Position numbers and translations under genes: made by a program. Shown here piece after piece: positions 21,308 to 29,228 of a stretch of 55,907 nucleotides of DNA. The DNA comes from a virus. The number at the start of each line of letters is the position of its first letter. Position 1 is the stretch's first letter. The notes under the pieces are model-generated. The model was given only the letters and a program-made list of their open reading frames with translations, was not told where the DNA came from and made no database searches. The stretch lies in IMG/VR virus record IMGVR_UViG_3300027976_000049, positions 1 through 55,907 of that record, one strand, 5' to 3'.

Positions 21308-22741
21308 CTACTTGACTTTTAATGAATTTACCATATTATCGATGGCAATACATTCATTAAAAGTATTTGCGGTATGTTTATCATTTCTCAATTTAATGAA
21401 GACGGGGTGTAATAGTGAATAGTTTCCTTTACTGTCGTGTGATATTCCAGAGCATTTTACTTCAACAATTGTTCCCATTAATTTATCCTGATTGTTAGTT
21501 ATGTATTTCATATCAACATCTGAAATTCCAGCAGGAGATGTTTTAAGTAATCCATCTTCACATTCAACATCAATTGACGATATTAACAATTCATTCTTAG
21601 ATCCAGGAGTTCCATAATTAAAGCTTACAATCTTTAAATCATAATAGTCAACTTTTTTCATCTTGATCTGCCAGTTTGGCTTTCCGTCCTTCCATATACC
21701 ATCTATTGATTTAAGAATAGTTCCTTCTAATCCTCTATTTAAAGCATCTACAAAGTGCTCCATTGCTTCTGAGTATGACGTTACTATCTTATGTTCGACA
21801 ATATCAACATTCATGTCAGTATCTTGATTAGCAATGATCTCAATCATTAACTCATGTAATCGTTTACTATATGGTACTAGAGATTTATTAGCATCATAAT
21901 ATTCTAATTCAATCCTATCCCATACCGTATAAACAATTAGATTTAGTAATTCGTTATACGTTCGATTGTATCGTTCAAATAAGTGAGACATTTCATCACT
22001 TACGTCAATTCCGTCTCTTAATTTTGTAGTAATTCCAATTACTGAATTTACGATTCCATTAGCAGTATTCCTATCGAACCCCGGGATAGTTAATTCCCCA
22101 TTTAATACACAGTCGCCGAACTTAGATAGATCATCCATTAGTTTTGATCCAGTAAGTAATGTAGTTTCTCCAGATCTAGATTCTAAATATGCTTCGCCAT
22201 CTTCTATGATAGCATTACAATATCTGCCATCCATTTTGATTTGACTGTAAGCCATTGTTCTAGTTTCCGTTCCTTTAGTTTGCGTATTAGTTGGAGTAAA
22301 TATATCCTTCGCTAATTTTTCACTAAATGCTTTAGCTCCCATGTAAGGAGTTTTTTCAATTAATTTAGGAAATATCTTATTGATGTTAGATGTACCCATT
22401 CCAATCTTTAAATCTTTTTCAATTATTCGTTGAATAACGTAAGCATCGTCAGGAGATGATGTTCCCAATATTGATTTAAGATGTTCAATTCCTGCATGTC
22501 CAGTAACATCCCGGTTGCTTAATTGAGATAATCCTCCGTCAATCGATGATTCTAAATCTCCAACAAACGCAGATTGTTTAAAGTCAGGAAGCTTCTTAAT
22601 ATAATATTTTACCCTTGGACTTTTAGCCGCATATAATACTTTCTTTAATAGTTCATTACTATCATATTTTCTAAGGATATTCATTTTAGCGTTTGAACCT
22701 GGTTCATTTGCTATTTCGTCAAGTATTGCTTTAATATTCAT
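21308..22741 (-). CDS. lig: ATP-dependent DNA ligase, T4 gp30 type
   Basis: 477 aa, close to the T4 enzyme (487 aa). The N-terminal helical domain reads ANEPGSNAKMNILRKYDSNE, as in T4. KMDGR at 169-173 holds the adenylated Lys169. NGELTIPGF, LEGTILKSIDG and the C-terminal LRNDKHTANTFNECIAID (T4: LREDKTKANTFEDVF) follow in order. It seals nicks during replication and repair. A TTTAGTATAAT site ends 6 bp before the ATG, so the message is probably leaderless and expressed early or middle. The N-terminus lacks the virion-tag pattern of its neighbours. Confidence 0.95.
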   Translation of the reverse strand: MNIKAILDEIANEPGSNAKMNILRKYDSNELLKKVLYAAKSPRVKYYIKKLPDFKQSAFVGDLESSIDGGLSQLSNRDVTGHAGIEHLKSILGTSSPDDAYVIQRIIEKDLKIGMGTSNINKIFPKLIEKTPYMGAKAFSEKLAKDIFTPTNTQTKGTETRTMAYSQIKMDGRYCNAIIEDGEAYLESRSGETTLLTGSKLMDDLSKFGDCVLNGELTIPGFDRNTANGIVNSVIGITTKLRDGIDVSDEMSHLFERYNRTYNELLNLIVYTVWDRIELEYYDANKSLVPYSKRLHELMIEIIANQDTDMNVDIVEHKIVTSYSEAMEHFVDALNRGLEGTILKSIDGIWKDGKPNWQIKMKKVDYYDLKIVSFNYGTPGSKNELLISSIDVECEDGLLKTSPAGISDVDMKYITNNQDKLMGTIVEVKCSGISHDSKGNYSLLHPVFIKLRNDKHTANTFNECIAIDNMVNSLKVK

Positions 22742-22747
22742 AATATT

Positions 22748-22758
22748 ATTATACTAAA
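22748..22758 (-). promoter_or_regulatory. Candidate early/middle promoter TTTAGTATAAT (ligase)
   Basis: Exact consensus; TATAAT ends 6 bp before the ligase ATG, implying a leaderless transcript. DUF6378 at 35310 has the same 6-bp spacing. Confidence 0.6.
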
Positions 22759-22772
22759 TTTCCTTATAATAT

Positions 22773-22806
22773 AAAAACCCGAGAAGTAGCGATACTATCT
22801 CGGGGG
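22773..22806 (-). terminator. Terminator after the DUF192 gene
   Basis: CCCGAGA arm pairs with TCTCGGG around an inner AGTA/TACT stem; minus-strand T-run follows. It separates 22842-23276 from the ligase promoter. Confidence 0.75.
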
Positions 22807-22841
22807 TTTTTCATAGCGTAACTATGACGGGTCCTAAGCCG

Positions 22842-23276
22842 TTAAAATTTTAAAGTAGGATTCTCCATGTTTAAATGAGCATCTGCCCATCCTGATTTAA
22901 GTTCTACTGCATATTGTGCAGGTGCTTTACTTTTGTATATTTTTAAATTTTCATCTGATTCTCCATTATATGGATCCATTGTAAAGCTATCTACCATATT
23001 CATATCTGCATCAAAGAATAAGATATCAAGTGCATAATTAACGTTTTTCATCCAGAAATCTAATATACTTGGATTTTCATATATAAATATCATGCCAGTA
23101 TTGGCATGGGGCTCATCTGAGTCCATTAAACCTCTTGCCTTTGTATTATCATTTGCAGCTACTATAAGTTTAATAGGAGTGCCTGATATGCTAGCGCTTA
23201 TTTCCTTTCCATCGATGTCACTTTTTCGACAAAAACCTTCAAACATTGGAATTATTCTATGTGTAATATATTGCAT
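22842..23276 (-). CDS. DUF192 family protein
   Basis: 144 aa. The core matches PF02643: KARGLMDSDEP, GMIFIYENPSILDFWMKNVN, YALDILFFDADMNMVDSF and AQYAVELKSGWADAH near the end. DUF192 proteins are small beta-barrels of unknown activity, often exported in bacteria and also seen in phages. The leader RIIPMFEGFCRKSD resembles the aromatic part of the head-targeting pattern, without a clear I/L-x-E site. A late motif lies 4 bp upstream of the start region (23281-23291), so it is made late. Confidence 0.75.
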   Translation of the reverse strand: MQYITHRIIPMFEGFCRKSDIDGKEISASISGTPIKLIVAANDNTKARGLMDSDEPHANTGMIFIYENPSILDFWMKNVNYALDILFFDADMNMVDSFTMDPYNGESDENLKIYKSKAPAQYAVELKSGWADAHLNMENPTLKF

Positions 23277-23280
23277 ATAT

Positions 23281-23291
23281 GATTATTTATC
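23281..23291 (-). promoter_or_regulatory. Late promoter motif (GATAAATAATC)
   Basis: One difference from the 11-mer; its end lies 4 bp before the ATG at 23276, so a leaderless or near-leaderless message is expected. Confidence 0.55.
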
Positions 23292-23313
23292 TAATTAGAA
23301 GTTGATAACTATG

Positions 23314-24243
23314 TTATAACGATATTAGCATATCCATTAATTCTTGCTGAGGAAACATATCAGATTTATCTTTCCTTATATTAGAATGTGTTAGTAGACC
23401 TTTAGCTTTGCCATAATATGCATCTTTATTCCATTCGAATGCATCTGCACCTTTTGCTTTAATCCATGTTGGTAATCCTGCTATAATGTCAATATTATCT
23501 CTATCACCAATAAATAATATTAAATTTTTCAATGATTCAATTTGCATATCAGAATATTTGTGCCATGTTGAGTGACCTCTAAATGGCTTATCTAATATAA
23601 CTATTTGTGAATCATCTGCTAATACTCCAGAATATGTATAATATGAATTTGGGTTTTTAGTTATCCAAATACCGTTTTTAGTATATCCACCCTTTGTTAA
23701 ATATGCAAAGTTATTTACTTCAATACCTACTGAGTTTTTATGCATACTCTGAGAACCATTCTTTCCTAAGTGCCATCCATAATTTCCAGCAGGAAATGAT
23801 TGTACAACATCACCGTCATAACTATCATCGTCACCCTTAACACTTGGTCCGCCAATTATGAATTCAGTTGAAACTGCTCCTCTAGAATCTCTACCCCAAT
23901 GATCGATTGTTTTATATGGATTTTGCCAGCCGGCAGTATGGTGCAAAAACATATATTCTGGATTAATTGGACCTTGTTTGTATTCAGATATTGGTAAAAA
24001 ATGTTTGTTTATAATTAATCCATTTTCTGTAGAATAGTACGTCTCCGAAAGGTCAGTAGTAGCCAAACCCATACAATTCCAAGTGGCAGGGCCCACAATG
24101 CCATCAGCAACAAGACCATTATCGGCTTGCCATTCTTTAACAGATCTTTCTGTTCCTTTACCAAAGATGCCATCTATTGTAATATCCAAGAATTCCTGAA
24201 GTTCATTAACATAATTTCCGATGGTTCCAATTTTTAAAATCAT
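23314..24243 (-). CDS. N-acetylmuramoyl-L-alanine amidase with peptidoglycan-binding domain
   Basis: 309 aa. Residues 1-58 are a PG_binding_1 domain very similar to that of the GH19 endolysin (FGKGTERSVKEWQADNGLVA then DGIVGPATW). Residues ~95-300 form an Amidase_2/PGRP domain: MFLHHTAGW with the first zinc His near 101-102, STEFIIGG, YGWHLGKNG, NSVGIEVNN, and a C-terminal LLTHSNIRKDKSDMFP with His and Asp. It cleaves the sugar-peptide amide bond of peptidoglycan. It lies downstream of the acidic core-like gene and may share its late promoter (24680). No virion tag. Confidence 0.88.
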   Translation of the reverse strand: MILKIGTIGNYVNELQEFLDITIDGIFGKGTERSVKEWQADNGLVADGIVGPATWNCMGLATTDLSETYYSTENGLIINKHFLPISEYKQGPINPEYMFLHHTAGWQNPYKTIDHWGRDSRGAVSTEFIIGGPSVKGDDDSYDGDVVQSFPAGNYGWHLGKNGSQSMHKNSVGIEVNNFAYLTKGGYTKNGIWITKNPNSYYTYSGVLADDSQIVILDKPFRGHSTWHKYSDMQIESLKNLILFIGDRDNIDIIAGLPTWIKAKGADAFEWNKDAYYGKAKGLLTHSNIRKDKSDMFPQQELMDMLISL

Positions 24244-24325
24244 AATTAATTTTTAATGAGCACTAGAATATGGAGCGTCGTATATGAAGTTCCCTATTCT
24301 AGCGTTTGAGATATTGATGAATATA

Positions 24326-24664
24326 TTAAGCTTCTTCTTCTTCTTCTTCTTCTTCTTCTTCTTCGCCTTCTTCAGTTTCCTCTTCCATTCCCTCTTCGTC
24401 TTCACCTTCTTCATCTGGTTCTAACGCTTCAAGTCTTTCAGTTAAATCATCAATCATAGCCTTTAGGTCTTCTAGAGTAACTTCTTCCTCTTCCATTCCC
24501 TCTTCGTCTTCTGCAAATTCATCTGCAGCTTGGTCTTCTTCTTCTTCTTCTGGATTAGCTCCATATTGCATTCCTGCACTTAAGCCATCTTCTTCTTCGA
24601 AACCGGCTTGTTCGTTTAATGCCTTTGATTTCATGAATCCTTTAAAATCTTTTACTTTACTCAT
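24326..24664 (-). CDS. Very acidic prohead-core-like protein with head-targeting-like N-terminus
   Basis: 112 aa. MSKVKDFKGFMKSKALNEQA fits the tag, with a cut expected after LNE (Glu18). The rest is dominated by Glu (runs of 5-11) around one amphipathic helix (VTLEDLKAMIDDLTERLEAL). Small acidic proteins of this kind form or fill the prohead core in T4 (gp67, gp68, internal proteins). The C-terminal run is encoded by a GAA/GAG microsatellite. A perfect late motif precedes the gene. Confidence 0.7.
   Translation of the reverse strand: MSKVKDFKGFMKSKALNEQAGFEEEDGLSAGMQYGANPEEEEEDQAADEFAEDEEGMEEEEVTLEDLKAMIDDLTERLEALEPDEEGEDEEGMEEETEEGEEEEEEEEEEEA
24329..24363 (-). repeat. (GAA)n microsatellite encoding a poly-Glu tail
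   Basis: About eleven consecutive ttc/ctt triplets on the plus strand, read as Glu codons near the C-terminus. Prone to length change by slippage without frame loss. Confidence 0.8.
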
Positions 24665-24679
24665 TACGATATAATTTTT

Positions 24680-24690
24680 TATTATTTATC
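24680..24690 (-). promoter_or_regulatory. Late promoter motif GATAAATAATA
   Basis: Exact 11-mer, 15 bp before the ATG at 24664. Confidence 0.65.
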
Positions 24691-24739
24691 ATCAGCTATT
24701 TAACAAAATACGATTTTTATTTTTTTATCCAATGCATAA

Positions 24740-25207
24740 TTATTTTTTAGCTTCTTCTAATTGTTCGTCTAATTTGTTGATTTCTCCCATCGCTGGACGT
24801 AATAGCATACTAGCAGTAAATAACTTAGTCGCGGAATCAGATCCCTTGCCTTCAAAATTATTCATAAAGAATCCTACAGATTCAATACATGCAGAAGTTA
24901 ATTCAACCTCATATCTAGTTTCCCTATCTTGAGTTTTAAGTCCCTGTACGATACTAACTAACTCAGATTTTGCTACTAATAGTAAGTATGCTTGTTGCGG
25001 CCCTTTAAATGTGGATTTTTCCATTAAATTTCTAAAGAATACAGCATCTCCATACGCTATACCTACTGTAAATTTTCCCATTCGTTTAATCTTAAGGTCT
25101 TCATAAACCTGTTCAGCGGGACTAAGCTTTAATTCTTTAACATCCGCTTGAACGGTATCCTCAATTACAGTATCTATAATTTCTAATTCATTTTTAGTTT
25201 CTTGCAT
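24740..25207 (-). CDS. Hypothetical protein, 155 aa
   Basis: Begins MQETKNELEIIDTVIEDTVQ. Helical and soluble, with RMGKFTVGIAYGDAVFFRNL near 42-61 and a C-terminal helix (EINKLDEQLEEAKK). No virion tag and no known domain. A TTTAGTATAAT site lies 20 bp upstream, so it belongs to the early/middle class although it is set among late genes. Confidence 0.6.
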   Translation of the reverse strand: MQETKNELEIIDTVIEDTVQADVKELKLSPAEQVYEDLKIKRMGKFTVGIAYGDAVFFRNLMEKSTFKGPQQAYLLLVAKSELVSIVQGLKTQDRETRYEVELTSACIESVGFFMNNFEGKGSDSATKLFTASMLLRPAMGEINKLDEQLEEAKK

Positions 25208-25227
25208 AATATTGTAAATTTTATAAT

Positions 25228-25238
25228 ATTATACTAAA
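25228..25238 (-). promoter_or_regulatory. Candidate early/middle promoter TTTAGTATAAT
   Basis: Exact consensus, 20 bp before the ATG at 25207. Confidence 0.55.
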
Positions 25239-25258
25239 CACACAATAAGAAGTTTTAA

Positions 25259-26743
25259 TTAAGTTACAATATTAGGTGTTTTTCCTGCTTGTTTATCAAG
25301 GTCTTTGAATCCATACTTATTGATTATTGATATAAGCACATCCGCATAAGTACCACTTGTCGCATATCCAGCAGACTGTAGTGCTTTTGCCTGTTCCTCT
25401 GGTGTCGTTGCATCTCTTACGATTTGATATCTCGATAATGTTAATAGTAAGTTAGAGTGATCTAATATGCTGTCTTTCAGTGATGCATATTTTCTAAAAT
25501 CCAGCGTATATGTTCCCTCTTTTCCATCGTATACCTCGGATGTAGATGCAGATACCTTACTTCCATCCCAGTATTTAGTATGTGATCCACTTGCTTTTAT
25601 TCCAAACATGTTATTAGCGCCACTAATCGTTGATTTACCCCACCCTGTTTCTAGTGCAGCCTGTGCAAGTTTAACAGATGGAAATAGAGTAGTTCCTTCG
25701 GTTGCTGATATCATAGATGGTCCATATTTACTCATAAAGTCGGATGGACTTAATTTAATATTAGTGGATACATTATTATCTTCAATAGTAATATAGTCAT
25801 TACTGTTTGTTTTAGAAATTACTCCACTTTTTGCCGCAATAACAAATAATTTTTTAAATACTATCCCAACAGGTGTATTTGTTATATCATCGTTATTCAT
25901 TACAATTGTTTCTCCGTTTAGCAGTACTTCCCCAATTAGTTTCATATTACGGTCATATACTTTAAACATATCTCCTTTGTATTTTGCAGTAAGAAATCTT
26001 TTGTTTGCTTTATCATATACCTTATAGTAATATTTTCCTTTATTACGTGCACCGTTTTGTGCAATATTAGTACTTGATTCGACTCCAATATTTGATATAT
26101 TGTTACGACTAGTGCCACTACCATCCCATTCAGTCTTATATTTTCCTTTATATCTAAATGATGCAGTCTTAGTTGGATTTCTATTTGCGACTGAGTTCCA
26201 TCCAGAAAGTGTGTAGTTTATTTCTATTTGTCCCTTTTTATCTCCTTCAAATCCACCAGATGAATTTGATACTATTTTATTATCATCTACTACCACACCA
26301 ACGTGTCCAGGCTTAGTGCCTCTTCTAGTTAGTATGATATCACCTGGTATACTATCTGATTTCCAGTTTGATATCTTAACCCAGTCGGATGACGTATTCA
26401 TGTAGTCCCACATATTAGATGTGCTTAATTCTATTGTTTTATTGTTTATCATGGGGTATCCAGTTGCTCTATAAAAAATAAGAGATACTGCTGCTGCGCA
26501 TCCTAGTGATCCGGTTTCAGTGCCAGGAACGTTTCTAGTTGGAACGTTAATATTAGCATACGCAGATTTTACAATATCACCAAGTGGGCCGTTTATAGGG
26601 ATATCAGTAGGTTCATGAGATGATTTATCTGTTAACCCTATTTTACTTCCAAAACTATCTATATTTGAAGGAACTGAATCTTCTTCTATATGTTTAAGGC
26701 GATCGGTGTTTAGCCAATTATCAAATGTTTCTATTTCTGTCAT
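25259..26743 (-). CDS. Peptidase plus glucosaminidase cell-wall hydrolase with head-targeting-like N-terminus
   Basis: 494 aa, two catalytic domains. Residues ~55-165: a CHAP/NlpC-like papain-fold peptidase with GSLGCAAAVSLIF (Cys82) and GTKPGHVGVVV (His147) as the likely Cys-His pair. Residues ~345-485: a GH73-type glucosaminidase with LAQAALETGWGKS (catalytic Glu), NNMFGIKASG and a long SL-DSI-DHS--L helix region. A beta-rich linker lies between. The start MTEIETFDNWLNTDRLKHIE then ED fits the tag with a cut after IEE. An enzyme that cuts both peptide and sugar bonds could drill through the wall during DNA entry; packaging in the head rather than the tail would be unusual. Confidence 0.8.
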   Translation of the reverse strand: MTEIETFDNWLNTDRLKHIEEDSVPSNIDSFGSKIGLTDKSSHEPTDIPINGPLGDIVKSAYANINVPTRNVPGTETGSLGCAAAVSLIFYRATGYPMINNKTIELSTSNMWDYMNTSSDWVKISNWKSDSIPGDIILTRRGTKPGHVGVVVDDNKIVSNSSGGFEGDKKGQIEINYTLSGWNSVANRNPTKTASFRYKGKYKTEWDGSGTSRNNISNIGVESSTNIAQNGARNKGKYYYKVYDKANKRFLTAKYKGDMFKVYDRNMKLIGEVLLNGETIVMNNDDITNTPVGIVFKKLFVIAAKSGVISKTNSNDYITIEDNNVSTNIKLSPSDFMSKYGPSMISATEGTTLFPSVKLAQAALETGWGKSTISGANNMFGIKASGSHTKYWDGSKVSASTSEVYDGKEGTYTLDFRKYASLKDSILDHSNLLLTLSRYQIVRDATTPEEQAKALQSAGYATSGTYADVLISIINKYGFKDLDKQAGKTPNIVT

Positions 26744-26751
26744 ATCGTAAT

Positions 26752-26762
26752 TGTTATTTATT
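26752..26762 (-). promoter_or_regulatory. Late promoter motif (AATAAATAACA)
   Basis: Variant in a run of TTTATTTATT repeats, 8 bp before the ATG at 26743. Confidence 0.45.
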
Positions 26763-26765
26763 TAT

Positions 26766-27257
26766 TTATTTCATCCTATCTAATATAATCATTTGAGATA
26801 TATGCATTTTTGAATATACCACATCTATATCTATAAATCCGGCCCAATCTACTTCATCAAGTTGAAGTTGAGATTTCGGAACTCGGTGATCATTTAATCC
26901 AATCTGTTCAGGACTATCTATTGTCATTGTGAAATAAATTAATTGAGACTTAACCTTTCCATTTTTTCCAAAATGATTAGCTACTTGTGGAGCTAAATCA
27001 AGTTCATTAGACCTGATAATTATACCAGTTTCTTCCTTGAGTTCTCTAATAGCAGCTTCTTTTTCTGATTCTCCATGCTCAATACCACCCTTTGGAATTC
27101 CATATGCACTCTTGTTCCAACTTCCATTAGTTGGATGAACTACTAATATCTTGTTACCCCATTTAATAGCGACGCCTGCTGTATTCTTACTTATAGATGG
27201 ATCTATATCTTCATATGATTCAGTCATTATAAAATCGTTAAAGTTTTTTACCTTCAT
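26766..27257 (-). CDS. Nudix hydrolase with head-targeting-like N-terminus
   Basis: 163 aa. The Nudix box at residues 58-80 is complete: G-I-E-H-G-E-S-E then REL-K-E-E-T-G-I. N-terminal MKVKNFNDFIMTESYEDID fits the tag (cut after MTE, Glu13). Nudix enzymes hydrolyse nucleoside-diphosphate derivatives such as ADP-ribose, NAD(H), dinucleoside polyphosphates or capped RNA 5' ends; the specific substrate cannot be told. It overlaps the upstream tagged gene by 4 bp (ATGA). A Nudix enzyme carried in the virion could act on host nucleotides immediately on infection. Confidence 0.85.
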   Translation of the reverse strand: MKVKNFNDFIMTESYEDIDPSISKNTAGVAIKWGNKILVVHPTNGSWNKSAYGIPKGGIEHGESEKEAAIRELKEETGIIIRSNELDLAPQVANHFGKNGKVKSQLIYFTMTIDSPEQIGLNDHRVPKSQLQLDEVDWAGFIDIDVVYSKMHISQMIILDRMK

Positions 27258-28120
27258 TTTTGTTGTTTATAATATTTTGAATAATTCATGGTGTGTTTAG
27301 ATTTAACAAGCATTGAATCATAATGTTTTTGCTTATAATACTTACTTACACTTTCTTCAATCATTTTATTTTTAACCCAGTTTGGAATCTTAGTTGAATA
27401 ATAATCATTATATGCATATTCATATACGGTAAGTGCTTGGTGCGGATTAAGATCTAATTTTCTGTTAACTCCATTTACGTATAATCCTCCTTGTATTGAT
27501 TCATATATTTCAATATTATAAAAATCTAGGTCGTACTTTTTATGTAACGTTCTAGCTATATTTTTAACCTCGGTCATTAATGCAAATCTTCTCATATCCA
27601 CATCTAATGGAAATTTGTTGATTTTTTCAACAATACTAATAGGTTCTCCTTTAAAAGATAGAACGTTAAATTTTGTTTTAGGTACTATCTTTTCTCTAAA
27701 TCGTTCATAAACTCCTTCAGATGCTCTTAATTTACCAATTGTTTTAAATTCAGTTTCACTATTTTTACTATATGCAGTAATAGGGAACTTTAATTGTTTA
27801 GTATCTTTTATATTATACTTTTGATTTGTAATAAACTTCTCATTCTTAAAATCATCGAATACTTCTTCAATTGATGGCATCTCATTTAAATTGTACGTGA
27901 ATTCACCTGACTCGTATATTGCAGTTGATTCGCTTGTAAAATCGTCTGATACTATTATCGGAATATTCTTATGATTTTCCTTAAGATCAAACTTATTTTT
28001 AATGTAATCAAAGTACGGAAATTCAATAGTTTCATTAGTAGCAATTGCCACCCTATTAATAAATGAGGCTACATCATTTGAATATTGTCTAGTATATTGA
28101 TCGAAGTTCTTAAAATTCAC
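27254..28120 (-). CDS. Tagged protein with possible ATP-grasp-like fold
   Basis: 288 aa, GTG start at 28120. MNFKNFDQYTRQYSNDVASF keeps the aromatic part of the tag but lacks an obvious I/L-x-E site nearby. Residues ~130-255 (IGKLRASEGVYERFREKIVP ... FNVLSFKGEPISIVEKIN ... DLDFYNIEIYES ... YVNGVNRKLDLNP) resemble the latter half of an ATP-grasp domain, ending in the usual 'E-x-N-x-x' metal region. I am not sure of this. It shares an operon with the Nudix hydrolase, downstream of a late motif. Confidence 0.6.
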   Translation of the reverse strand: MNFKNFDQYTRQYSNDVASFINRVAIATNETIEFPYFDYIKNKFDLKENHKNIPIIVSDDFTSESTAIYESGEFTYNLNEMPSIEEVFDDFKNEKFITNQKYNIKDTKQLKFPITAYSKNSETEFKTIGKLRASEGVYERFREKIVPKTKFNVLSFKGEPISIVEKINKFPLDVDMRRFALMTEVKNIARTLHKKYDLDFYNIEIYESIQGGLYVNGVNRKLDLNPHQALTVYEYAYNDYYSTKIPNWVKNKMIEESVSKYYKQKHYDSMLVKSKHTMNYSKYYKQQK

Positions 28121-28136
28121 GGGTATCTACTATTTT

Positions 28137-28147
28137 TATTATTTATT
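28137..28147 (-). promoter_or_regulatory. Late promoter motif (AATAAATAATA), minus strand
   Basis: 16 bp before the GTG at 28120; back to back with the plus-strand motif at 28152. Confidence 0.55.
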
Positions 28148-28151
28148 ATGA

Positions 28152-28162
28152 GATAAATAAAA
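28152..28162 (+). promoter_or_regulatory. Late promoter motif (GATAAATAAAA), plus strand
   Basis: 15 bp before the ATG at 28178. The two divergent late motifs lie within 26 bp. Confidence 0.55.
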
Positions 28163-28177
28163 TAAAACCTACATAAA

Positions 28178-29200
28178 ATGGTTAATTCATTTAAATCCTG
28201 GGGTGAAGTAAACGAAGCTACTGGAAGTAAGCAAGTTTATATCTCACCATCCGGTCATAAATTTAAAGTAGTTATTAAAATACAAAATTCTACTAATTTC
28301 ATGGTTAAGACAATTGGCGAAATGGAACTGTTAGACGCGAATTCAAATATGACTAACAAAGGAGCATCGTCTATTAAACAGTACTTTAATAGTCAACAGG
28401 CGTTTATAAACACTGTTGGAAAATTAGATAACTCTTTTTTTACTAAGAATTTTATCATATATACTGTAGTTAGAGACACTAACCGAAAGGAAAAGATACA
28501 GTTTACTGTTGCAATAAGATCCGAGGTTGAAGGATTAGATGCGGCTGCTCAATTTGTATCAACATCCGCACTTAAATATATTCAAAATAAAACAGAAGCA
28601 CTTGATGGAATTATTACCGGAAATATAGATCAAGCAAATAACGATGAGGTACAGGGAGAATCCGAATTGGCAATAGATGGTGATGTAAAAACTGGAGAGG
28701 GAACAGATATTACAGAAGATTTGTTAGGAAATAGATTCAGATATACAATGCGGACTAATGGAGTAACTTATGTATGTACAATTGGAGGAGGAGGAGTTAT
28801 TGAAATGGAACCTTATAATAATAACAAAGCAGCAGTTGGGGCGATATCATGGGACTCTCCTAAAGTTATTTGGTATACAGATGCTGATAATAATACAAGA
28901 TTTATTAATAACGCACCACTATTTATGGATGCTGAAATAACAAATAATGCAGATAAGATATTCTTTACTAAGATGTTTACAGATAAAAAGTTTAGCGATG
29001 AAATTATTAAAGAATATGAAGACGAGTATGGTAATTCTGAAATAAATGGAGATAGCCTAAGAGGAATGTTATATTATGATGATTATACTCCAATATTTCA
29101 TTCAAGTGCGCATGATAAAGAACCAAGTGAAATTGTTGGAACATCTACAGCTAACAGTGGAGCTCTTAGAAAGTCAACAGGTAAAAATTATACTGTTTAA
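28178..29200 (+). CDS. Virion-type protein with head-targeting-like N-terminus
   Basis: 340 aa. MVNSFKSWGEVNEATGSKQV is a clean tag: F-x-x-W then V-N-E followed by Ala, the same residue that follows the cut in T4 internal proteins. The rest is beta-rich, e.g. LGNRFRYTMRTNGVTYVCTI near 180-200, with no known domain. No membrane segment. Late expression. Followed after 28 bp by another tagged gene in the same direction. Confidence 0.65.
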   Translation: MVNSFKSWGEVNEATGSKQVYISPSGHKFKVVIKIQNSTNFMVKTIGEMELLDANSNMTNKGASSIKQYFNSQQAFINTVGKLDNSFFTKNFIIYTVVRDTNRKEKIQFTVAIRSEVEGLDAAAQFVSTSALKYIQNKTEALDGIITGNIDQANNDEVQGESELAIDGDVKTGEGTDITEDLLGNRFRYTMRTNGVTYVCTIGGGGVIEMEPYNNNKAAVGAISWDSPKVIWYTDADNNTRFINNAPLFMDAEITNNADKIFFTKMFTDKKFSDEIIKEYEDEYGNSEINGDSLRGMLYYDDYTPIFHSSAHDKEPSEIVGTSTANSGALRKSTGKNYTV

Positions 29201-29201
29201 A

Positions 29202-29209
29202 CTAAATAA
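29202..29209 (+). promoter_or_regulatory. Weak late-like motif (CTAAATAA)
   Basis: Degenerate match 19 bp before the ATG at 29229; the gene may instead be read from the 28152 promoter. Confidence 0.25.
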
Positions 29210-29228
29210 TTAAAAATAATAAATTATA

